Origin: Pseudomonadota bacterium
GTDB lineage: Bacteria > Myxococcota_A > UBA796 > GCA-2862545
Direction of reading: 5' to 3'
Assembly: GCA_023954855.1 (NCBI GenBank)
Contig: JAGSGY010000012.1
Coordinates: 35,663 to 99,662, forward strand
Length of the DNA: 64,000 bases
Position 1 is the stretch's first letter; each line of letters opens with the position of its first letter. A program made the translations under genes and the position numbers. The notes under the pieces were generated by a model. That model saw nothing but the letters and a program-made list of their open reading frames with translations. It was not told the DNA's origin and made no database searches. Shown here piece by piece: positions 46,950 to 54,859 of this stretch.

Positions 46950-48359
46950 GTGGCGAACGGCAACGAAAAGGCGCACGCTGTACACATGAGTCCCGACCTG
47001 CTGGTGATCAGTGATCTTCACCTTGGTGAAGCCATGGAGCTCGACGCACCGCTTGGACGGGACGCCGTCGAGCGCGAGAGGGCTCTGGTCGACTTTCTCG
47101 GCTACTACCGCGATCGCGGCCGCTGGAAGCTGGTCATCAACGGGGACATGGTCGACTTCCTCTCGATGACGCTCCGTCCTGACGAGCTGGGGATTCTCAC
47201 CGGCCTACACCCCGACGACCACCACTATGGACTCGCCCAGCGCGCGGACTCAGCCGCGATTCAGCTGGAGCAGGTCCTGGGTCGCCACGGTCACTTCGTC
47301 CGCGCGCTCGCGGAGTTCCTCTCGGCCGGCCACCAGCTGGCCATCGTCGTCGGCAACCACGACGCGGCCTTTCACTTTCCGAAAGTGCGCGAGGTCCTGG
47401 TCACCGCCCTGCACAGCATGCTCACCGATGGACGCAACCTCGAGCAGCTTCGCGCGACGATTTCGTTCCACGACTGGTTCCTGCACGAAGACGGCATGGC
47501 CTGGATCGAGCACGGTCACCAATACGACGCCTATTGCTCCTTCGAGCACCAGCTCGATCCGCTGGCACCCGGCCGCGAGGAACTCGACCCGACCGTCGCT
47601 GGCATCGCCATGCGCTACGTCTCGAACAAGTTCATCCCACGAAGTGAGCTGGCCGAAGACTGGAGCTTCTCGGGCTACCTCTCTTTTGCCTTCGGAAGTG
47701 GCAAGCTCGGCGCCATCGTCGGGGCCTACGCCGCCATGTCGACGCGCCTCCTCGGTCGCGCCCGCGCTGCAAACGGAGACCGAAGAGCCCGCCATTACGC
47801 CCGTCTCGCCGAGTTGGCCCGCAAGGTCAGGCTTCCCGAGTGGAAGCTCCGCATCGTCGACGCCCAGCGCCGCATGCCTGCCAGCACCAACGTCGGAGAG
47901 GTCCTCTCAGCGCTGATGCTCGACCGCCTCGCGCTGACGGGAGGCACACTCGCCGCCCTGTTCGCCACCCTCGCCCTGCCCGTGGCCTGGTCGCACACCG
48001 GCCTGCTCGCCATCGCCTTCTGCGCCATTGCGGTCGGAATCGACAGTCGCCTCGCCAGCCTGCGCGAGAGCGTGCAGCCGCAAGAGCGCATGAAGGTCGT
48101 CGCCGGCCTCATTCGCCGCATGGTCAGTGCCCCAATCGTCGTGATGGGTCACGCCCACGACGCCGTGGTCGAGCGCAATGCAGACGGCTGCTACGTGAAC
48201 ACCGGCAGCTGGGTCGAGGGCAACAAACAGCATCCCGATGCACTGCGGGCCTTCACCCACCTCGTGTTGCGCCGCACGCCGAAGGGTCCTGTGGGCGGCT
48301 TGTTCCGCTGGGTCAACGGCCGAAGCGTGAAGCTCGAGGCTGTGCGCGCGAGACCGTAG
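46950..48359 (+). CDS. Calcineurin-like metallophosphoesterase
   Basis: Metallophosphoesterase of 469 aa. The motifs are DLHLG (22-26), NGDMVDF, GNHDAAF, EHGHQYD and GHAHD with NTGSW, which together place two metal ions at the active site. A hydrophobic pair of segments in the middle (about 330-366) suggests a membrane attachment, so it may cleave lipid-linked or peripheral phosphoesters. A related family is the UDP-2,3-diacylglucosamine hydrolases (LpxH), but the length and the membrane segment are different, and no substrate can be assigned. The GTG at 46950 is used; ATG 46986 is an alternative. Confidence 0.85.
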   Translation: MANGNEKAHAVHMSPDLLVISDLHLGEAMELDAPLGRDAVERERALVDFLGYYRDRGRWKLVINGDMVDFLSMTLRPDELGILTGLHPDDHHYGLAQRADSAAIQLEQVLGRHGHFVRALAEFLSAGHQLAIVVGNHDAAFHFPKVREVLVTALHSMLTDGRNLEQLRATISFHDWFLHEDGMAWIEHGHQYDAYCSFEHQLDPLAPGREELDPTVAGIAMRYVSNKFIPRSELAEDWSFSGYLSFAFGSGKLGAIVGAYAAMSTRLLGRARAANGDRRARHYARLAELARKVRLPEWKLRIVDAQRRMPASTNVGEVLSALMLDRLALTGGTLAALFATLALPVAWSHTGLLAIAFCAIAVGIDSRLASLRESVQPQERMKVVAGLIRRMVSAPIVVMGHAHDAVVERNADGCYVNTGSWVEGNKQHPDALRAFTHLVLRRTPKGPVGGLFRWVNGRSVKLEAVRARP

Positions 48360-48365
48360 ACGGGC

Positions 48366-49091
48366 CTACGGGTTGTCGTGCCGGTCCTTCACGTAGTCTG
48401 CGGTCAGCGTGTCGAGCTGCACCTGCAGAGTGTCCATGGTGAGCCCAGTTCCATCGAGCTCCTCGACGGCCACGCACTGTGTGGTCCAGCCGGGCATGGT
48501 GAGCAATAGGCGTCGGCCACCGCGGATCATGACCACGCTTCCACTCTCGAAGCTCTCCTCAAGGGCCTCGTGCGCGTCTTCGCAGCGGAAACCCTTGCCT
48601 TCGTTGAAGGCACCTTTGACGAGTGCCGCGCCCTGCTCGTCGGAGATGGCAAAGACACCGACGTCACGACAAGCCTGATTCTCGGACGTGTTGACCAGCC
48701 CCAAGAAGACCGGATCGGCGGGCCCGCGGTCGATGCGTACGCTCCGCCGGTCTCCATCCACGTCGAGAGTAAGATCGATGCCGATGACGGCGCTGGGCGT
48801 GTCGAACATCTTATTGGCGTGCTCGACGCTGAGCACCGGCCGACTGTTGACCGCCGCGATGCGCTCTCCCACTTTGACGCCCGCGAGGTCGGCGGGACTT
48901 CGGGGAAGTACCTTGCTCACCACCACCAGACCCGCTCGTTTGCGGTAGCTCAGGCCCATCCACTTTCGCTTCGACTCGAGGGCTTCGAGGTCCGCGGCCC
49001 GGTCTCTCCACTCGGGTGTGAACTCGGCAAAGGACAGCGTGATTGGACAGGGATCTCCGGCGAGTGCGGTCGCCAGAAGCAGGGCAAGCAT
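48366..49091 (-). CDS. Exported PDZ-domain protein
   Basis: Exported protein of 241 aa. The signal is MLALLLATALA with cleavage before GD, and ATG at 49091 has GGAGG 4 nt upstream. A PDZ-like domain is in the first half (VVVSKVLPRSPADLAGVKVGERIAAVN). The second half has Cys in NQACRDVG and in WTTQCVAVEE that could pair. There is no protease domain. PDZ proteins in the periplasm often regulate proteases or bind C-termini. It ends 6 bp from the convergent phosphoesterase gene. Confidence 0.8.
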   Translation of the reverse strand: MLALLLATALAGDPCPITLSFAEFTPEWRDRAADLEALESKRKWMGLSYRKRAGLVVVSKVLPRSPADLAGVKVGERIAAVNSRPVLSVEHANKMFDTPSAVIGIDLTLDVDGDRRSVRIDRGPADPVFLGLVNTSENQACRDVGVFAISDEQGAALVKGAFNEGKGFRCEDAHEALEESFESGSVVMIRGGRRLLLTMPGWTTQCVAVEELDGTGLTMDTLQVQLDTLTADYVKDRHDNP

Positions 49092-49137
49092 GAGGCCTCC
49101 GCCAGCAACTTAGGCGCGATTCAAGCCGATGGCACGT

Positions 49138-50157
49138 TCAACCCCACCCCAGGGCTTTGGCGACGGCATCGTGGACCTGTGGTCGGGCCGACCGTATGTC
49201 CTCGCGGACATCTGCGGGGTGCAGGCGATTCGTCAGCAGGACGACTGTGGTTCGACGCGAGGGCACCGTCCAGGCGCTGGTTCCGGTGAAGCCGAGGTGC
49301 CCCACCGTGTCCGCTGGAAAGTGGGAACCCGTCGACGAGTAGCCCGGCGAGATCGAGTCAAAGCCTAGGCGATGAGAGCCCGGCCCCTTCCACATCGCGA
49401 ACTGGCGCAGCACCGTGTCCTCGCGGATCTGGTCGCCAATGGCATGCACTGCCCGCGCGACCCTGCGAGCCGTTCCAAACAAGCCCGCGTGCGTGGACAC
49501 GCCTCCCAGTGCCGCGCAGTTGAGGTCATCCACTTCCCCCTGCACCACGCCTCCGCGGACAGCGCAGTCCTGCGTCGCCGCGGCAGCCGGCCAGCCCCAG
49601 CGAAGGTCGACGCCCAGCGCCTCCACCACATGCATGCGGACGAGGTCTTCAAAGCGCTGATCGGTGGCGACCTCGAAGAGCGCGAGCAGGGTCAGAAAGC
49701 CAAGGTCCGAGTAGCAGTGGGCCTCACCAGGTGTCGTCTGGAGCGGTGTGGTCCGCGCAGTCTCGAGCATGGCGGTGCGGGTCGGCCCCGTCCCCCAACT
49801 CGCGGGCGCATGCGCTTCGTAGAGCGGGCTCCACGCCGGCAGGCCTGAGCTGTGGGAGAGCAGGTGGTGCACGCAGATACGTGGGTCGACGTCTGGGAGC
49901 CAGCGGGCGACCGCGTCGTCCAGCCCGAACACTCCAGCCCGCACTAGGGCGGCAGCGACCGGGGTGGTCGCCAAGATCTTCGTCAGCGATGCGAGGTCGT
50001 AGACCTGGTCGTCGACCACCGGCTGCGGTCGGTCGAGACGGGCCATGCCGACGGAGTGATGAAAGACCTCCTCATCCTCGACCCGAACGCACAGAGACAT
50101 CGATGGAATGCTGCTCTCAGCGGTCAGCGTCTCGAGCAGCGCCGCGACAGCCTTCAT
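49138..50157 (-). CDS. Beta-lactamase-fold serine hydrolase
   Basis: Class C-like serine hydrolase of 339 aa, a family that includes penicillin-binding proteins and esterases. The S-x-x-K motif is SLTK (57-60), the second motif is YSD (near 147, where YxN is usual), and the third is HLGFTGTS (HxG type). Catalytic Ser and Lys are present. No signal peptide is seen, so it is likely cytoplasmic and acts on a small amide or ester, not on the cell wall. ATG at 50157 overlaps the stop of the upstream FAD enzyme (ATGA). It is the last gene of the GcvT/FAD operon, and its hydrolase role may release or tailor the product (inference). Confidence 0.88.
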   Translation of the reverse strand: MKAVAALLETLTAESSIPSMSLCVRVEDEEVFHHSVGMARLDRPQPVVDDQVYDLASLTKILATTPVAAALVRAGVFGLDDAVARWLPDVDPRICVHHLLSHSSGLPAWSPLYEAHAPASWGTGPTRTAMLETARTTPLQTTPGEAHCYSDLGFLTLLALFEVATDQRFEDLVRMHVVEALGVDLRWGWPAAAATQDCAVRGGVVQGEVDDLNCAALGGVSTHAGLFGTARRVARAVHAIGDQIREDTVLRQFAMWKGPGSHRLGFDSISPGYSSTGSHFPADTVGHLGFTGTSAWTVPSRRTTVVLLTNRLHPADVREDIRSARPQVHDAVAKALGWG

Positions 50158-51662
50158 CGTGGGGTCGCGATCATGCGCTCAGCGGCGAGCATACCCGGTC
50201 CTCCGGTGACCCCGCCGCCAGAGTGGGTTCCCATCGAGCCCACGAACAAGCCGGGCAAATCGGTGGTGTGCCGTGACAGGTGCAGGGACGGACGCATCAC
50301 GTAGAACTGGTCGACCATGCGCTCGCCGTGGAACAGGTGCCCGCCGGGGAGGCCGTACCGCTCTTCGAGGTCTGGAGGCGTGAGCAACTCGGAATGCACC
50401 ACCAGCTCGCGCACTCCAGGGCAGCTCTCCTCGAGCACCGCCATCACGCGCTCGGTGAACTCGGCGCGCGCCTCGTCGGTCCAGCCTCCATCGAGATCGT
50501 AAGGAGCGCAGTGCACCATGATCGAGGCCACCGAGTGGCCCTCGGGAGCTGAGTCGCCCGTGAGCAGGCGTACATCGAGCCACGGACGCCGAGGAAGACG
50601 GCGGTGCTTCACGTCGTCGAAGGCGCGCTCGAGGTCCATCGGATGCGACGCGCCGAGCAGCATGCGCTCGAAGGTCTCGCCGCGAGCCGCCACCTGCAGT
50701 TCGCCGGAGAGCGCGAGGTGGAGCTTCGCGGTGGTGCCACGGACCCGGACGTTCGTGAGGTCGCGGACCAAGCGGCTCGGCAGCTTCCAAGCGGGAATGA
50801 GGTCGAGCAAGGTCGACGGCGCCGAGGCCACGAGAACCTGACCCTTCAGCACTTCACCATCGGCGAGAATAACGCCGGTAGCCCGCCCGTCGCTCACCTG
50901 AATCGCCTTGGCCTCAGTGGCGGAGCGAAGGCTCACCCCCGCGTCAGCCGCCGCCAGCAGCAGAGACTTCACCAGGGCCGCCGGGCCGCCGATGATCTCG
51001 TACTCGTGCGACGCGGCGTCCATGAGCAGGTTGGTCGCCGAGTAGGGACTGCGCGGTCCCATCCACGCGCCGACCAGTGCGGGCCAGAGCACCGCGGTGC
51101 GGATCAGCGGGTCTTCGACGAACTCTTCCATCCAGTCGTCGACACAGAGTGGGCCGATGCGAAGCAGCTCGAGGAGGTGGTCCTCCCCGATACCGCGGAC
51201 CATCCAGCCCTTCTTGAGAAGCGGAAGCAAGGCCGCCTCTTGGCGCACGTCCGGGGCCTCCTCGCGAAGCACCATGCGCACTGCCGGCCTGAAGGCCTCT
51301 TGGAGGAGCTCCCACCTCGCGAGCCCTTCGGCCGCCTCGATCGAGCGCTCAGCGAGCTCACTCCCCTGCTCTTCGAGGACCAGTCCACGTCCGTCCGGCT
51401 CAGCGATGAACAGCGGCGCCGGCGGTCGGAGCTGCAAGCCGTAGCCCCCTTGGAGCCCGAGCTGCTTGATCACCTCGCCGCGCACCTCGGCCGAGTCGTG
51501 GGTGAGTCCGATGTGGTGGTAGTCGGTGTGGAATTCCTCGCCGGCAGCGATGCCGCCGAAGAGGTCGCGACGCTCGACCACCGTGACCAGTCGACCTGCC
51601 CGTGCGAGGCGAATCGCAGCGACCAGCCCGTTGACTCCAGCACCAATGACGACAACCCGCAT
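50154..51662 (-). CDS. Phytoene-desaturase-like FAD oxidoreductase (2)
   Basis: FAD-dependent amine-oxidase/phytoene-desaturase-like enzyme of 502 aa. The FAD motif VVIGAGVNGLVAAIRLARAG is at the N-terminus, with VVERRDLFGG following, and the C-terminal FAD contact is in LPGLFVGSMGTHSGGG. No signal peptide. The substrate is unknown; this family dehydrogenates C-C or C-N bonds. ATG at 51662 overlaps the stop of the preceding gene (ATGA), so a long open frame extending upstream is not used. It is a paralogue of the gene upstream (51662-53248); both sharing an operon suggests two sequential oxidations or a heterodimer. Confidence 0.9.
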   Translation of the reverse strand: MRVVVIGAGVNGLVAAIRLARAGRLVTVVERRDLFGGIAAGEEFHTDYHHIGLTHDSAEVRGEVIKQLGLQGGYGLQLRPPAPLFIAEPDGRGLVLEEQGSELAERSIEAAEGLARWELLQEAFRPAVRMVLREEAPDVRQEAALLPLLKKGWMVRGIGEDHLLELLRIGPLCVDDWMEEFVEDPLIRTAVLWPALVGAWMGPRSPYSATNLLMDAASHEYEIIGGPAALVKSLLLAAADAGVSLRSATEAKAIQVSDGRATGVILADGEVLKGQVLVASAPSTLLDLIPAWKLPSRLVRDLTNVRVRGTTAKLHLALSGELQVAARGETFERMLLGASHPMDLERAFDDVKHRRLPRRPWLDVRLLTGDSAPEGHSVASIMVHCAPYDLDGGWTDEARAEFTERVMAVLEESCPGVRELVVHSELLTPPDLEERYGLPGGHLFHGERMVDQFYVMRPSLHLSRHTTDLPGLFVGSMGTHSGGGVTGGPGMLAAERMIATPR

Positions 51663-53248
51663 CAGACCGCCCGCTCTTTGAGCATCTGCATCGCAGCGAG
51701 TGCGCCAGGAGCCGCCATCACGCCTCCACCTGGGTGCGCTCCAGATCCGGCCAACCAGAGGTTCTTCACCGGCGTTCGGTAGCGCGCCCATCCGGCGGTA
51801 GGCCGGTTGAACAGCAGCTGATCCGCCGACAGCTCGCCATGGAAGATGTTGCCCTCGGTCAACCCGAACTCCTGCTCGAGGTCCCAGGGGGTGAGCACCT
51901 GACGATGGAGGATCATCTCCTTGAAGCCGGGCACGTACTCGGCAATCGTGTCGGTCACCGCATCGCCAAAGGCCTCACGGCGCTCCGGCCAGTGCGAAGG
52001 GCCTTCCTTGATGTGGTAGGGCGCGTACTGCACAAACGCGCTCATCACGTGCTTCCCGGGCGGTGCCATGCCGGGGTCGAGCAAGCTCGGGATGACCAGA
52101 TTCAGGAACGGACGCTGCGAGAAGTCGCCGTACTTGGCCTCGTCGTAGGCCGTCTCGAGGTAGTCGATGGACGGGCAGATCGCGACGTCGCCGCGCACGT
52201 GAGGCCCGTCTCCGGGCCGGGCCGAGAACTCGGGAAAGCGGTCGAGCGCGAAGTTGACCTTGCCCGAGCTGCCGCGGAGCTTGTACCGCTTCATCTGCGC
52301 GACGAAGGGGTCGGGCAGGTTCTCTTCGCCCACCATGCCGAGAAAGGTGAGCCTGGGTTCGCAAGTCGAGATGACCGTCTTGGCCCGAATCTCGTCGCCA
52401 GAACCCGAGAGCACCACGCCCACGGCCTTACCACCTTTGAGAAGCACCCGCTCAACGCCGGCGTTCACGCGGATCTCGGCGCCGTGCTCAACCGCCGCAC
52501 CTGCAAGAGCATTTGAGACCGCGCCATTGCCCCCCTTCGCGAAGCCCCACGCCCGCGAGGCCCCGTCGATCTCACCCATGTAGTGGTGAAGCAGCACGTA
52601 GGCGGTACCCGGCGAGCGCACGCCAAGCATCGTTCCAATGATTCCCGACACGCTCATCGGCGCCTTGAGCACATCGGACTCGAACCACTCGTCCAGGAAG
52701 TCAGCCGAGGACATGGTCGCCAGCTTGAACTGGAGGGAGGCCATGTCGTCGCCGAGGTCGCGGAACTTTCGCGACAGTCCGAGCAGGTCCATCAGCTCGC
52801 GCGGCGACCACGTGGCCGGATCGGGCGCAGGCTTGTCGATGATCAGCTTGGCAAAGCGCGCCAGCTGGCCCATCGCCTTGCCGAACTCAGGATAGCGGTC
52901 GGCATCCTTGACCGAGAACTGGGCAATCTCTTCGCGGGTCTTGTGCGGGTCGGGCCACCGACACAGCGAGCGTCCGTCGGGTAGCGGCGTGAAGGCAGCC
53001 TCGAGCGGAAGCACGTGCAGGCCGTGCTTGGCGAGGTTCAAGTCCCGAATAATCCACGGGCGAAGCAGACTGACCACGTAGCTGCACACCGTGTAGGTGA
53101 AGCCCGGGTAGATCTCTTCCGAGACGGCGGCCCCGCCCACGAGGTGCCGTCGCTCGAGCACGAGCACCTTGCGTCCGGCTTTGGCGAGGTAGGCGGCGGT
53201 GCACAGTCCGTTGTGGCCACCGCCGATGATGATCGCGTCGTAGGTCAC
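51662..53248 (-). CDS. Phytoene-desaturase-like FAD oxidoreductase (1)
   Basis: FAD enzyme of 528 aa, of the phytoene dehydrogenase/amine-oxidase group (similar to PYROXD2-type proteins). FAD motif IIIGGGHNGLCTAAYLAKAG, then RHLVGGAAVSEE, and the C-terminal LAGSGAHPGGGVMAAPGALAA. The length and motifs match full-size members. The GTG start overlaps the stop of the GcvT-like gene (GTGA). The natural substrate is not known. Close coupling to a folate-binding T-protein suggests oxidation of a methylamine- or methoxy-type group whose one-carbon unit goes to tetrahydrofolate, by analogy with dimethylglycine and sarcosine dehydrogenases. Confidence 0.9.
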   Translation of the reverse strand: MTYDAIIIGGGHNGLCTAAYLAKAGRKVLVLERRHLVGGAAVSEEIYPGFTYTVCSYVVSLLRPWIIRDLNLAKHGLHVLPLEAAFTPLPDGRSLCRWPDPHKTREEIAQFSVKDADRYPEFGKAMGQLARFAKLIIDKPAPDPATWSPRELMDLLGLSRKFRDLGDDMASLQFKLATMSSADFLDEWFESDVLKAPMSVSGIIGTMLGVRSPGTAYVLLHHYMGEIDGASRAWGFAKGGNGAVSNALAGAAVEHGAEIRVNAGVERVLLKGGKAVGVVLSGSGDEIRAKTVISTCEPRLTFLGMVGEENLPDPFVAQMKRYKLRGSSGKVNFALDRFPEFSARPGDGPHVRGDVAICPSIDYLETAYDEAKYGDFSQRPFLNLVIPSLLDPGMAPPGKHVMSAFVQYAPYHIKEGPSHWPERREAFGDAVTDTIAEYVPGFKEMILHRQVLTPWDLEQEFGLTEGNIFHGELSADQLLFNRPTAGWARYRTPVKNLWLAGSGAHPGGGVMAAPGALAAMQMLKERAV

Positions 53249-54462
53249 GCGCTCTCCCGGCCCGGCACCGACGTCTTGCGGTCCGGGGCGAAGAAGGTGT
53301 GGTCGACGACGGTCACGGGAGCCCGTCGGCGGTCGAAGTCGACGGTGTACTCGGCAAGCAGGCGGGTGCCCGGCTTGGCCTCGTCAGGATGCACGCTCGC
53401 AAGCGCAATGCGCTGCTTGAGCACCGGGGACCAGGTGTGGCTCGTCGCCTGACCCACCTGATGGCGTCCAGCGTAGACCGGGACCGCATCGCGACACGCC
53501 TCGGGCGCAAAGTGCGGCGGCATGTCGTAGCTCTCGTAGAGTCGCTCGAGGGCCGGAACATCGTAAGCGAGTCCCACAAGCGCCCAGCGCGAGGTCTTCT
53601 GGTCACGCTCACGGCGCAGTGCGTCGAGGCCCACACATGGGATCTCTCGGTCATCGAGGTCCATCGTCCACTCGAGTCCGAGCTCGGCGGGCGTGGACTT
53701 TCGCGCAGCGGTGATGACGCTGCGAGCGCTGTGGTAGTCGCAGCCTTGCAGCAGGTAGCCCGCTTCGATTCGGGCGACGTCGAGGGCGTCGAGACCGATC
53801 GGCTCGATCTGATGTGGGCGTCCCTCTTCCATCAGGGCATCCCAGACGGCGCCGGCTTGGGCGTTCGGAACTGTCACCTCGAAGCCGAGATCACCGGTGT
53901 AGCCGGTGCGCCCGACGGTGACGTCGATGCCCGCCACCTGGGTCTGCCGAATGCGGAAGAAGCGCATCTTGTCGAGATCGAAGGCACAGAGCGGATTCAG
54001 GATTCGCCGGGCTGCAGGCCCTTGAAGCGAGAGAATTGCGAGCTCTTCGGTCCGGTCGGTGATGGTGACATCGAAGCCACGAGAGAGGTCGTGAAACCAG
54101 TGCATCCACCGCTCGGCGGCGGTGATGCGGACCCAGTCGTTGGCGAGGACCTGGACCGTGCCGTCGTCGAGCACCCAGCCCTTGGCGTCACACCACACCG
54201 TATACGCGATGCGACCCTTGCCGAGCTTGGTGACGTCACGAACGGTGATGCGGGAAGCGAGTCGCTTCGCATCCGGCCCGCGCAAGTCGTACTTCGTCAG
54301 CGGCGAGTAGTCCTGAAGACCCGCAGTGGTGCGGATCGCGAAGTACTCGCGCTCGGAGTACGCGTCGAAACGGCGAACGGCTGCCAACCCCGACCAGTCC
54401 TTCCAGAGGAAGGACGACACGAGAGGCGCAGTCCGATCATGCAGTGGAGATGGGCGTGGCAC
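53245..54462 (-). CDS. GcvT-like aminomethyltransferase/folate-binding protein
   Basis: Protein of 405 aa in the glycine cleavage T-protein/DmdA-like family, cytoplasmic. Family marks are AGLQDYSPLTKYDLRGPDA, YTVWCDAKGWVLDDGTV and LSLQGPAARRIL, then GRTGYTGDLGFEV and GLDALDVARIEAGY. T-proteins bind tetrahydrofolate and take up a one-carbon unit. No other glycine cleavage genes (P, H) are present, so it probably serves a different demethylation. It is the first gene of a four-gene operon with 4-bp overlaps at every junction. The start is GTG 54462 without a strong ribosome site. Confidence 0.9.
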   Translation of the reverse strand: MPRPSPLHDRTAPLVSSFLWKDWSGLAAVRRFDAYSEREYFAIRTTAGLQDYSPLTKYDLRGPDAKRLASRITVRDVTKLGKGRIAYTVWCDAKGWVLDDGTVQVLANDWVRITAAERWMHWFHDLSRGFDVTITDRTEELAILSLQGPAARRILNPLCAFDLDKMRFFRIRQTQVAGIDVTVGRTGYTGDLGFEVTVPNAQAGAVWDALMEEGRPHQIEPIGLDALDVARIEAGYLLQGCDYHSARSVITAARKSTPAELGLEWTMDLDDREIPCVGLDALRRERDQKTSRWALVGLAYDVPALERLYESYDMPPHFAPEACRDAVPVYAGRHQVGQATSHTWSPVLKQRIALASVHPDEAKPGTRLLAEYTVDFDRRRAPVTVVDHTFFAPDRKTSVPGRESA

Positions 54463-54501
54463 GGCCGGAGCATAGCGGAGGCGACGTCCCGGCGCGCGTC
54501 G

Positions 54502-54678
54502 TTAGCCCGACTGGCGCGTCTCGAAGAGGCGGTCGAAAGCCGCCACCGCTTCACGCATGACCGGATCAGGGCGTTCATACTCGGCTTCGACAAGACGAAG
54601 AGCTGAGTCTCCGTCGCGAGAGGGTCTCCGAGTTTGCACAACGACAAACGGGGGCCGGCGGTTGGTCTTGACGGACAT
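54502..54678 (-). CDS. Small protein of 58 aa, unknown
   Basis: Short gene with ATG at 54678 and GGAGG 4 nt upstream. The protein begins with Arg/Lys/Pro-rich residues (SVKTNRRPPF) and ends with a helical RPDPVMREAVAAFDRLFETR. No signal, membrane segment or known domain. It lies upstream of the GcvT-like gene on the same strand, 39 bp away, and could be the first cistron of that operon. Coding is supported by the ribosome site; the codon use is less GC-biased than in the neighbours. Confidence 0.5.
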   Translation of the reverse strand: MSVKTNRRPPFVVVQTRRPSRDGDSALRLVEAEYERPDPVMREAVAAFDRLFETRQSG

Positions 54679-54776
54679 CGGTCCTCCAGAACGAGTGTGG
54701 ATGCGCCAAAACCATACATGCAAAGCTGGAAACCGTCCCCTCAAATGAAAAAGATCATAAATCCGAAACGGATCGG

Positions 54777-54782
54777 TATAAT
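54777..54782 (+). promoter_or_regulatory. TATAAT -10-like box upstream of the STAND-kinase gene
   Basis: A perfect TATAAT lies in a locally AT-rich patch (about 54740-54785) in otherwise GC-rich DNA, 78 bp before the start codon. No convincing -35 is found at a 16-18 bp spacing, so it may belong to an activator-dependent or ECF-type promoter, or be a chance match. Confidence 0.3.
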
Positions 54783-54859
54783 GCGCCGGCGACCGGGCAT
54801 ACCGCGACGTGACGGGCACCCGACAGTCCGCAGGGCGCCGAAGAGCTACGCTGTCGCAC

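Noticed and set aside
50604..51782. Plus-strand open frame of 392 codons
   Set aside because: Antisense of the FAD enzyme at 50154-51662; Arg/Gln-rich translation without motifs.
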